Positions 23,602 through 33,791 of a DNA stretch of 64,000 nt are shown here, in pieces; position 1 is the first letter of the stretch; every line of letters begins with the position of its first letter. This stretch comes from Dryas octopetala (lineage: Eukaryota; Streptophyta; Magnoliopsida; Rosales; Rosaceae): positions 19,233,923 to 19,297,922 of the forward strand of contig OY992834.1 of the NCBI GenBank assembly GCA_963921425.1, in the 5' to 3' direction. The notes beneath the pieces are model-generated. The model made no database searches. It was not told the origin of the DNA and was given only the letters and a program-made list of their open reading frames with translations. Both the position numbers and the translations under genes were made by a program.

Positions 23602-24450
23602 CTAATGCATGCTAATAAAGAGGGAGATTGAGTCTTCCCATGTAAAGAAGTACGTACCACAATAAGGTTTGTTGATTTCAACTGGGACGTAGCAATAAGA
23701 ATTATTCCACCTAATAGGATCTCTCTCGTAGCTGGTCAAAAATGAAAGTTCAAACCCGTAGACCAGCTCATTGTAGATGTCTATGTACGACACGATCTTG
23801 TCCTTTGTAGCGGCGCGCGATGTGATCATAACCATAACCTCTATACGGCACAAGTCCCTCAAATCTGAGGCATTTAAATGACCAATCTTAACAAACGAAT
23901 GCCTACCGGAACTGCTCATAGCATCAATAATGCAAGGACTAGTATCCACATAAAGATGAGGAGAATTCACTGGGGTTTTGGTACAGGTCATGAAAATTAT
24001 AGGCTTTGTCAGTTGAGAGAACTCGACCGTCCCATTATGAAGTTTCCTGAATTGATAAATGCTATATGGATCCCGATCACTGAAGTTATAGCTTGCCAAC
24101 GAATAACGGGGGATTGAAGAGCAGTTACCCTTATGGACGACATTAGGATCCACAACTCGGATTGTGTAGTTATTATAATTAATTGACTGTACATAGAATT
24201 TTCCAGAATGCAAGTTGAGTAGTGTACGGTTGTTCTCACAAGACAGTTCATACCTTGGGTGACCGCAGTTGACTGGATCCTGTTTTAGTCGGAAAGGGTA
24301 ACTTATGTTACGGATGTTGCCGCAGGAAGAAGCTTCACAGTGCTGATGGTGATCCTTTGCATTGCAAGTTCCGCAGCATAAGACAGCAACTACAAGGACG
24401 ACTGTGCATAATCGTCCTACAACAACAGGAACTCTTCCAGCTGAAACCAT
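21967..24450 (-). CDS. LRK10L: LRK10L-type receptor-like kinase, unit 2 (type A), structurally intact
   Basis: This is the best-preserved gene of the window. Exons on the minus strand are 24450-23658, 23500-23462, 23342-23316 and 23141-21967. The sum of 2034 nt gives a 677-residue protein, with every junction GT/AG. Residues 1 to about 30 are a signal peptide. From about 38 the GUB_WAK_bind pattern follows ([25 protein letters not shown]), with several N-glycosylation sequons. Exon 2 adds the linker [12 protein letters not shown]. Hydrophobic stretches encoded by exon 3 and the start of exon 4 (about 276-310) form the membrane region, followed by KLKRRH. Kinase landmarks are the glycine loop GEGGYG at about 353, Lys374 of VAIK, HFD at 468-470 (non-RD), DFG at 488 and APE at 515. 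The start chosen is the ATG after the CT repeat. It probably perceives an extracellular ligand, which is unknown. Confidence 0.95.
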
Positions 24451-24498
24451 GGTGAAAGAGAGAGAGAGATCGAGATCGAGAGAGAGAGAGAGAGAGAG
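24451..24498. repeat. Compound CT/GA and GATCGA microsatellite abutting the unit 2 start codon
   Basis: GA repeats broken by two GATCGA-like units lie directly upstream of the ATG at 24450 on the minus strand. Confidence 0.8.
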
Positions 24499-24659
24499 GG
24501 TGTTCAACACAAGTGCACCTTCCTCAGTTCCACACAAGGATATAGAAAAAATATATGGGGAGCTTCGCTTAATTTTGTGGTCAGGAAGCAACATATATGG
24601 GGAACTTCGCTTAATTGTCAACATGGAAAAAAGAATATATTGGTATCAAGACGTGTAAC

Positions 24660-25138
24660 CCGATTCCTTCGGCGCAATGTCTCATGTCATGTTGTCTCAT
24701 TAGGAAACTACTAGGAATTTAATTAAGTGGCCAATTCTAAATCCCGACCGCACAACAACAACGTTGACTTAAGTGGCCAAAAAAAAAAAAAAATCAACAA
24801 CAACAACGTTGACTTCATTTACTACAGTAGAAGGTAAAGCAGAAGGAAATTAAGCTCCCAAGTCCCAAGTTTTGTGGTCAGGAAACAAAGTGATAATTCC
24901 ATTTATTTATTTGTAGATTGCATTTAGTATACGTTTCCGCACACTACAACAAATATGGCCAAAGACCTCTATTTTTTGCACCCATAAATGTGAGGGTGCC
25001 TATTGACGAATGAGGTGTCACTAATATCAGTTGAACACCAATATCTTTAATCTTTTAAATTTGATATTTATACAGGTATATACATCGAAATAACAAATAA
25101 AATCGATATCTAATGTGTACATTTATGGTTAAAAAGAT
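24660..25138. mobile_element. Spacer with a CACTA-type transposon end
   Basis: From 24942 the sequence reads CACTACAACAAATATGGCC, the typical CACTA (En/Spm) terminus, followed by sub-terminal-like GAGGTGTC and GAGGGTGCC motifs. No matching opposite end is seen before the LRK10L relic at 25139. The part before 24942 is AT-rich with a repeated ACAACAACAACGTTGACTT. Confidence 0.55.
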
Positions 25139-25560
25139 TCACAGTGCTGATGGTCATGATCCTTTGCATTGCAAGCTACACTGTATAAGCCAATAACTAC
25201 AAGGACTATGCATATTGGTGCCGGAAAGGGTACTCTCCCTGCAAACATGGTGAGAGAGAGAGAGAGGGCGTTCCACAAAAGAGAATAGAGAAATTTTGTT
25301 CCACCCAAGGATATGGAGAAATTTTGTGGTCAGGAATTAAGCAACATTGTCAACTTCATTTAATTATCAATGCGGAAAAGAGAATTTATTTCTCTTAACT
25401 TGTAGAATACTGCAACTGGCCGGGACCATTTCATTTGGAAAAAAGAGTCATTAGAGTTGGGCCCAATTTAATTTTATCGGTTAGTTGAAAAAGTGAAGAA
25501 AAGTGTTTGTGGGAAATTAAGACCATATATCGTATTTAGATAAGACTAGCATATATCTAG
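25139..25560 (-). pseudogene. Relic 5' end of an LRK10L gene (start of exon 1 plus upstream region)
   Basis: Positions 25248-25139 encode MFAGRVPFPAPICIV through a signal-peptide-like core to AKDHDHQHCES. This is the first 36 or so codons of an ectodomain exon, after which homology to the gene ends abruptly. A CT repeat abuts the ATG, and the upstream 300 bases match the region upstream of unit 4 (45346-45650). The relic lies 5' of unit 2 and appears to be what remains of another tandem copy. Confidence 0.8.
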
Positions 25561-25847
25561 ATCAAGAGAAAACAAAATTCAAGATGATTCCCAAGGAATA
25601 AGATCAAAATAAGGGCTAGTTATATAAATAAATCACTAAATATTTTCATATTTACAAATTACACCATCTACCTTTTTGTAATTTTATTTTAGTCACCATT
25701 AACTAAAATGGAAAAAGATAAATTATGATACATTAATAAACATACACTACTATGCAAATTTAGAATTGTACTAGATTTGTAATGGGCTGCTACGTATGTA
25801 GCACAATTACTTATGATTTAGCTCTCGGGTCCGTTCAAAACCAATGA

Positions 25848-26132
25848 CCTAAACCCCCTGAGGATTTCCGTGTTTTTATATACACCCCATGAGGTTTCTA
25901 AAATTACAGCGAGACCCCTTGAGGTTTTTAATCGTTTTCACATAACACCTTTGATCTGTTAAAATTCTGTCAAAAAAGTATGTCCAAATAACAAATTTGA
26001 CCTTAGGGTTCATTTACACTAACACCCCCTAAGGTTTATGTGAAAACGATTTAAAACCTTAGGGGGTCTTGCTGTAATTTTTTAAATTTCAAGGGGTGTA
26101 TGTGAAAACACGAAAATCCTCTAGAGGTGTTA
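25848..26132. mobile_element. Foldback MITE (CCCCTTGAGG family)
   Basis: Arms of about 100 bp starting near ACCCCCTGAGGATTTCCGTG are inverted copies of the right end (CACGAAAATCCTCTAGAGGTG). A copy lies at 45973-46256. The target duplication is unclear. Confidence 0.65.
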
Positions 26133-26364
26133 ATTTGTGAAATTAAAATTATAGAAAATTTGGACTTAACACCAAATACCAATAGTTTTCAACCAAACAG
26201 TAAGACACTAATTTTTTTAGTTTAGGTGGTAATTTAGTGCAAGACATTTGGATTAGGTCACAAACTTGTACAAAATGTGAAATTTTTGACACCAATCGAT
26301 CGGCCAAAGTGTCGAGATCTTGGTGGTTTTTCGTTGGTTTTTTTTTTTTTTGGTTTGCTATATA

Positions 26365-26548
26365 GCTGTGACTGTCAAACAGTATGAAATTCATAAAAAT
26401 TCAATGTTTATAAGGGATTAATGCTATTGATTTAGGCTTAAGTGATGAAGTCCTACAACCTAGAGATTAAACATTAATGTTTAAGCCTAGCATACACTAA
26501 AAAAAGAATAAATCAATAAAAAAGTTGAGACTGTTGTACAGTCACAGT
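26365..26548. mobile_element. Small TIR element (CTGTGACTGT ends)
   Basis: AGCTGTGACTGTCAAACAGT on the left is inverted at ACTGTTGTACAGTCACAG on the right. It is non-coding and repeated at about 46481-46700, where one internal segment is duplicated. Confidence 0.5.
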
Positions 26549-26901
26549 TGAGTGTGTTAAAAAATAAAAAGTTCTCTCGAGCGGTCGGTGATCGAACAAT
26601 GCCGAGTTCTTGGTGGAAGCACGTTTTTTAAAGTTGGTAGCTAAACTAAAATGTAGTATCTAGAGTGAAATAATCACATAAAATTTTTAGTAGTTAAAAT
26701 GAAAACACATTGAAATTTGGTACTTAAAATTTGGAGCTAGAATTTTGATCTTGGGGGCTCATTCTTAGATAATCATTATCACTCCAAAATTATATTCATT
26801 ATGCATGGAATATACACAAGTCAGTTTCATACAATTCAATTGAGCCTAGCGTGAACACAACCCTAGCCGCCGAAAAAAAATCTCTTTTCTCTCTCCTCAA
26901 C

Positions 26902-28420
26902 TGTAAGACCCCGAAAGTTTTGCGTATTTTATTTTTCAGTTTGTTAAGTTTTATTCTTAGAATTGACAAATTTTTCTAAAGACCAAATGACTAAGGTTAG
27001 ACCTTAGTAGTGTAGAGATCATTTTTCTGAGTTTAACGATGTGTGGTTCGTTGAAATTGGAGTTCAGATGAAGGAGTTACGAATTTTTGAAGTTGGATAA
27101 TTATTTTAGGCCATTATTTGATTTTTTGGAATATTATTTGGAGAAGTTGGATTTTTCATAAAAATTCTAGAGATAAAAATAATGTTTTCATGTCATAGAT
27201 AATTAGTACTCAGTCTTACGAATCCGTAGGAATTTTTGAAGCTCGTTTGTATTTTTTGTGAATTTTTGAAGTTGGGAGAATTTAGAAAAATTTGAATTGC
27301 TGACGAGGCGCTGACACGGACCGACACGCTGACGTGGCGAGATGCTATTCGTGAGAGACGCTGATGGTGGGCCTACTCAGCGCTGACGCCCTAAAACGGC
27401 CCCAAAACGGCGTTGTTTTGATGCGAGGATCCCACTAAGGATCTGGACGCGACTGAACCCGTGCGCGACCTAACCCATCCGCCCCACTTCGTTTCTTCTC
27501 ACATTCTGACTCGTGCGTCTACCCACGGGTACCGCATGACCCGGTTTGGATTTAACCCTTTTGTTAGTGCTTTTTAGTGTATTTTGTCTCACATTGAAGG
27601 TTTAGAGAAACTTCCCAATCCCTTGTGCCTATAAATAAAGACCCTTTATCCTTTTTTTCTCTTCACACCTTAAGCTTTCCAAAGCTTTCTTGAGACAAGT
27701 CACTTGTTGAGAGTCTCTTAATTAAGTTTAAAATATTTATTTGGTTGTTTTCTTGAGTGCCTAGAGGATTTAATTTGCACCTAGGAACATCACCATCTAA
27801 TGATTTTGGCAATTTGTGGGGAAACTCTGCCAAGTTTTCTGCTCGCTTAAGTAAGGTCTTTAGGTAAGACTCTTGAGCTTGATTAAGTTATTTTAATTTA
27901 AGGTTAATTACTTATTAGGCTTTAATTTTTGTTTTAACAATTCTATTTGTGGAGATTAAGCTAAGGAGATCTATAACTAAGTATTTAATATCTACTTTCT
28001 CTTTAAGAATGCATGAATAATTAGTTAAGTTAGATTTATACTTGTGAGAATCAAGCCGAGCTTTGGACTCCAGATAGGGAGAAGCTCACATCCTGCTAGA
28101 GACCCTTTTATTGCATGTATTATGCTAAGTAAATATTGATGCATGTAAAAGTTGCATTAATTGTTTTTGGTTACCATCTATTGCATGGCTTTTATCCGTT
28201 ATATATTGTGATAAATGATTTGTTAGATGACGTAAGAGTAAAGGGTCACATTATTGATGACCTTGGATTTTGATCCCTAAACCTTCGGAGGTGGTTTTAC
28301 AATTAGGCTGGTAGATATCAGTTTTGGCTTCCGATCTAAAGTTGTTATAACCAGGAATGAATACTCTTACTACCAGTTTAGTTTTTACTGATAAACCAGG
28401 TAGGTTGGTAGTTGGCCTGT
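26902..28420 (+). mobile_element. LTR-like sequence, forward orientation, probable solo LTR
   Basis: It starts TGTAAGACCCCGAAAG and has a TATA box (CTATAAATAAAG, about 27630) followed by a leader-like region. The segment 27950-28420 is homologous, in inverted orientation, to 29110-29560. No gag, pol or primer site is seen. The family is uncertain, probably Ty3-like. It is a fossil without coding parts, repeated at 47058-48568. Confidence 0.45.
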
Positions 28421-30780
28421 GACGCTCCAAAACCCGAGTTTATTACAGCAGCATCTACCTTGAGAATACTGGAAACTACAATACTCAAACCTCGGGTATT
28501 ATACTCCCAAAAATTCTCAAAGTAGGTAAGCCATATTAATTATAAATAAAACAAGTTGGATCAGAGTTAAATTGCCAGTGGAAATACAAAATGTAAATAA
28601 AGTGTTTACATTTAAACTAACTCGCCAAGGTTATAGATAAGTTCAAAAGTAACCTTGAGGAACAATCAAACATAGATGTTCGATAATTTGCAGAAGTACC
28701 AACTTGAAGATAGTTGTTTGATAATTTACAAAACAAACCAAAAGATAACAACACGCTAATTTACAAAGAAAAAATGATCCACAATGATCATAACCGACCT
28801 GCCCAGAAAGAAAGGATCAAAATCCGACAAAACGGAGAGTTGACAAGTAGCAAGGCTGCACCCTCAGTCAAAGTCTTCAACCAGTACGTTCTCTGCACTC
28901 AAAGAGCACAATAGGGGGTAAGCATTACATACGATAATAGCTTCCCCTCATGTGACCCTGGCTAACTTTTAAAATAGTACGAACATATTTACTACTAAAT
29001 AGCCAGTAAAATATATTAAAATAGCACATTGCATAACCAGAGAACCAATATCAGTTTGAAATCATTTACTTGCTCAAACAATGATTCAAAACATTTAGGA
29101 ACATTCCTAATACTTTACCTGATGACCGAACTCATAATTGGTCAACTACCACCCTACTTGGATTATCAGTAAAAACTGATTTGGTAACAGAGTATTCATT
29201 CCTGGTTACTACAACCTTAGACTAGATGCCAAAATAAATTGACTGCTACTAGCCTAACTGCATAACCCCTCCGGAAATTTAAGGGATCGAAATCCAAGGT
29301 CAACACTATAGTGACCTCTTACTCTCAAGTCATCCTAACAATTCAGTTATCACAATATCGAATAAAAACTACGCTACAGATGACAATCACAAAATTATGC
29401 AAATTTCTCATGCATTCAATATATACTAGCATAATACATGCAGTAAAATAGGGCTACTAGCAGGGTGTGAGTTTCCCCCTACCTGAAATCCTTCGCTCAA
29501 TTTGATTCCCACAACAAAATGTCCAATATACAGCTTCTCTTACTTCACCGGGTCCACTTATTGGGAAATTGGAGTAATCCTTAGTTAACCTCTACTAAGG
29601 AATAAATTAAAAACTAATTAAAATTAGAACTTATCAGAAATCATAAACTAAACCGAAATAATATTAAAACCTTAATTAGAAACTAATATAGCTAAAATAA
29701 GATGTAGTTTCTTACCAAGGATTGAATAATCAATCCAAGTCCTAACCAACATCCTCTACCGAATTCTCTTAAGGTAAGGAAAGCAATAATGCTAGTTGTC
29801 CCACATTTTTTTTCCCACATTTGTATCCCACCTGATGTGTCATTACTTTATTGGAAGGGTATTTCCTTTTTCTTTTTTAGGTTTTATTTTTTAATTTGTA
29901 GTGTCCAATGTATGAATGCCATGTAAGATGGTATGAAATTGTGGTATAAAAATGTGGTAAGTGTAGCATTACTGTAAGGAAAGATAAGGATTAATCAAAG
30001 TGAATAAATTAATTCAAGCTTTAGTCGAATTCTCTTTAACAAGAGAGAAATGATTAATCAAATACCCATCTATTTCCGAATTCTCCTTTACCCAAAGAAG
30101 TGATTAATCAAAAAATAGATTAATCAAAGTGTACAACCCAAAGTTTCAGCCGAAACTTCCTTGACAAAAGAGAGATGATTAATTAAAATGGAGAGATGAG
30201 TTGGCTTTGTGGATGAAAAGGTAAGAGAGTTTGTGATTAATATAAGGATGGTTGGAGTTTGTGGAAGAGAAAAGAGAGTTACGGAAGTGAGAGAAATGGA
30301 AGAGATGAAATGAAATGAAAGTGAGAGAAATGAGAGAGGTTTCGGATGCATGCAGGTGAGAGAGAGTTACAAAAATCTGAAATGAAAAAGTAACCAAGCC
30401 AAATGATTAATCAAACTTGACTTTGATTAATCCACCACGCGCCTCCCACCTATCTCACTAACCTTCCACAAGCTTCTTTTCTTCACGTGTCGGTCTCTTT
30501 TTCCCTCTGCTGGAAACTTTCCAACTATGAGATTAAAATCATTAAATCAGAATTAATGGCCAAGATTAATCCACATGTTCATCTCTCAATTTTCAACTTT
30601 AACAATTCGTCAAAAATATATTCGGGTTTCAAAAAATGTCCCGAAAAATACTACGTACTTGTAGCGATGAATACTAATTTCTTATAAATTCAAAACAAAC
30701 TTTTTGATTTCTAGAATTTATCTTAAAAATCTTATCAGTTCCAAAAAAGAAATTCAAAGTAACCTTAGAAAAATAAATAA
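28421..30780 (-). mobile_element. LTR-like sequence, reverse orientation, related to the preceding one
   Basis: It is bounded on the left by TGTGACGCTCCAAAACCC. The part 29110-29560 is an inverted relative of 27950-28420. The minus strand further right looks like an LTR promoter and leader. Two MITEs are inserted (29784-29974, and 30802-30991 just outside). No coding parts are seen. It is repeated at 48569-50320 in a shorter form. Confidence 0.4.
29784..29974. mobile_element. CAGTAATGCTA-family MITE, TSD TAAGGAAAG
   Basis: 191 bp with ends CAATAATGCTAG and CAGTAATGCTAC (inverted). TAAGGAAAG is duplicated at 29775-29783 and 29975-29983. The homologous site near 49925 is empty and has a single TAAGGAAAG. 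Confidence 0.92.
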
Positions 30781-30801
30781 CTCAAGAAATAAAATATAAA
30801 A

Positions 30802-30991
30802 CAATAATGCTAGTTATCCCACATGTTTTTTCTCACATTTGTATCCCACCTGATGTGTCATTACTTTACTGGAAGAGTATTTCCTTTTTTTTTTTAGGTT
30901 TTATTTTTTAATTTGTAGTGTCCAATGTATGAATGTCATGTAAGATGATATGAGATTGTGGTATAAAAATGTGGTAAGTGTAGCATTACTG
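30802..30991. mobile_element. CAGTAATGCTA-family MITE, TSD AATATAAAA
   Basis: 190 bp, about 90 percent similar by eye to the copy at 29784. AATATAAAA flanks it at 30793-30801 and 30992-31000. The homologous site near 50345 is empty. Confidence 0.92.
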
Positions 30992-31000
30992 AATATAAAA

Positions 31001-32092
31001 AAGTGCACTCTATCCCCAAGAAATCTACCTTGTCACCTCTTCTTTCAAAGATCCTAAAATTCCTTTCCAACCAAATCGCCTAAAACACAGCCAACAGAGC
31101 ATGGGTCACAAAACTTTCACCTTTTGCCAAAAGCACAAAAATTCTCAATATTTAGAGAAACACAAGCCAGAATCACCCAACTTAACCTTGCCAGAAGCTT
31201 TTTATGCAGATTGAATACCTAATATTTTTTAGGGAGACTTAGAGTTCAGTCCATTTTATGAGTCTTTATTAGATTAAAATCGGTAGTGATTTAGAGTTTT
31301 TAATCAATTCCTTTTATTTTTCTTTTTTGACGGCTTTATGTTAGGTTTTAACTCCAGTCTCGGAGTTAAAACATAACATGCAACCTTTTCAAAACCCATT
31401 CTACACCTTACGAGAGGAAATACCTTTCAAATCAAGGGAGGACTTTATTATGAATTAAAAGGATTTTCTTATAAATTAAAATGACTTTATTATGAATTAA
31501 AAAAATTTTCTTATAAATTAAAGGACTTTATTATGAATTAAAAAGATTTTTTTATAAATTTTAAAATACCACAAGTCTCCATCTAAAAACTATTTTTTTA
31601 AAAAACCCGAGCATAATTATCTCTATTTTATATCTCCTGAAGAACCTCACTGAAAACTAAGATTATCTACTTACCCTTTTAGCACACTCAAATGTGTTGT
31701 GTTTATGTAGTTGCATTTTTTTGTCAAAAAAAAAAAAAAAAAGGTTTGTACCAGATGCAATTGCCAAATATCATGTGGCCCCAATTATCAGTTATCAAAA
31801 GTCAAATCTAATTGGTCTAATTTTTTAATATTTATGCAAAAGTAGTATGCCTGATTCCATTGTAAGTACATTGACCAAGGGATGTTTAAAATCATATACC
31901 AGCTTTAATTTTGGTCTTGCTTTTAGTCCTAAAGGAAAGAAAATACAAAAAATTAAAAGGATATGGGCTTGCTCTATATTTATAATAAATTCCTATTGGT
32001 TAGTTGTCATGCACAATGTATGTGAACTTCTGGAACATCAACTATCTCGTGCAAAATTACACGTCTTTTTAGGCAAAATTACTCGTCTTTTT
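31001..32092. other. AT-rich spacer before the NF-YC11 fragment
   Basis: Contains a GAATTAAAAGGATTTTCTTA-type short tandem repeat at 31450-31560 and a poly-A run at 31727. No gene recognised. A copy is at 50340-51391. Confidence 0.5.
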
Positions 32093-32470
32093 AAACCAAA
32101 TAATATAAGCCCTGGAGCAGTAGTGGATGATGTTTCCGAGTCAAAAGAGTTATTGAAGGAAAGTATCAATGCCCCTGTTGAATCTGATGCAGCAGTTCGA
32201 AATTTTGACCTGAATGCCAATGTAAATGAGAATGAGGACACAAAAGCTGCCGCAACAGCAGCCCAAGCCTCAGCAACAGCAGCCCAAGCCCAAGCCTCAT
32301 CAACAGCAGCTAAAGCCTCATCAGCTGGACCTACTTCTGAGACTAAACATGAAGAATACCCTGGATGGTCTCTTTCTGATGTGGACAAAATGGCCATTGA
32401 CCCTCTTCAACTCGCACATCTGAGCACAAGGCTAGATGAGGATGAGGAGGACTACGACGAAGAGGGCTAA
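32093..32470 (+). pseudogene. NF-YC11/DPB3-1 (NC2-alpha) gene tail, truncated copy
   Basis: From KPNNISPGAVVDDVSE to EYPGWSLSDVDKMAIDPLQL and the acidic end DEDEEDYDEEG, this matches the C-terminus of plant Dr1-associated corepressor proteins, histone-fold partners of NC2-beta in transcription control. The DNA-binding histone fold and the RGRG stretch are absent. The reading frame is open back to an ATG at 31847 through unrelated sequence, so a 207-residue fusion frame exists by chance. An alanine/glutamine-rich AAQA repeat is variable between copies. The 3' UTR-like region follows to about 33250. Confidence 0.85.
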
Positions 32471-33791
32471 ATTCCAGTTGGTGGAGGCTTATTGTCCCAA
32501 AATAAGCTACTGAGATCAAGATCAATGGGAAGCTGTTGAAGGAAACTTAAATAAAAGTGTACAAAAGCTGGAGTAGTGACCTATTCATTGGAGATGAAAT
32601 GGCCTATGCACTTGTCCCAATGAGGACTTGGAATTTCTTTTCCGATCAAATGTTACTATCCTAGCATTTGCTAACATCCGTTCCAGAGGTAGCTTTTCCT
32701 GACAATGGCAGAGAGGTTAGTCTCTGCACTTGACTCTTTGATCAGTGTATGAAGAATATGGCACCCTGGGATAGTGGTGGATTGCCCTATGAGTGGTTTT
32801 CCTTTTTAATTTATTATTTTATAGACTTTAGTACAAGTAGGTAATCTTATGGCAGTTCTCTTGTGGAAGGTAATAGTTCTGTGGGGCTTTCTAATTTATA
32901 TTCTGACCTCTTTTTTTGGGTTATTAATGATTTCCGTAAATTCAATGAAATTGGATGGGGATGGAATGACTGCAATGATGTCTGATTGAGTGGGAATTGT
33001 TCTGTGTGCATGACATTCTTGATTCTTCCATGGCTGATTGAGTTTCTTTACATCAAAGGAAATTTCGGCAGACTCCTTGTGGGCTTAGTACGAATAATGA
33101 CACAGAAGTGCATACCTTAAGGACCTATATTGTATTGCTTGACAAGGAGAGTTTAGAATTTCTCCAAATTCATCCAAGTTTGCTCACATGTTTCCTTTTG
33201 AAACGACACATATATTTAGGATACTAAGATACCAATTATATTTAGGATTAATTACAAATATCTCCTCTAAACCATACCATGATTGACAGTTTGTCCTTAG
33301 ATTAAATTTTTTGAGACTTTAGTTCCCAAATTTAATTCTCCAATAAACACTTTATCCTAAAATCATTAAAAAAAATCAATTTCTCCATTATCTATGCACA
33401 TCTGGTGCCACATGACATTCTGAAGCTAAATATGGCAAAAGACATTGCATAACATAAGGCAAAAGTATCGTACTGCATGCATATCCACATTTCTTTTTTG
33501 GGTGAGCAAATCCACGTTCATATTATTGTTTCAATCCCAACGTGTGGATTGTCTTGTAACTAATGCATATTGCACAATAGCACTATATAAACACTTCTCA
33601 AACGTACTATAGAAATCATAGAATAAAGTTACATAAAGTTACTCTTAAATATTACAAAGATTGATATTTGTCCTACCAAATAGGAAAGAACAATTCCTCG
33701 CACAGAGTGGCAATGTTAGCTTTCCCTTGTACATAACAGACTAACTAGTGGTACATATCTCTTCACCTGCTTTTTCAATTAAAATAATCGA
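32471..33791. other. NF-YC11 3' UTR-like region and 3' flank of LRK10L unit 3
   Basis: The left part matches the region after the NF-YC11 stop at 52660. The right part (33540-33791) matches the type B kinase 3' flank and includes the remains of its coding tail. No other gene recognised. Confidence 0.55.

Noticed and set aside
30124-30397. Ser/Leu-rich minus-strand frames in the LTR-like region
   Set aside because: Overlapping low-complexity frames in pyrimidine-rich leader-like DNA; not conserved in the duplicate.
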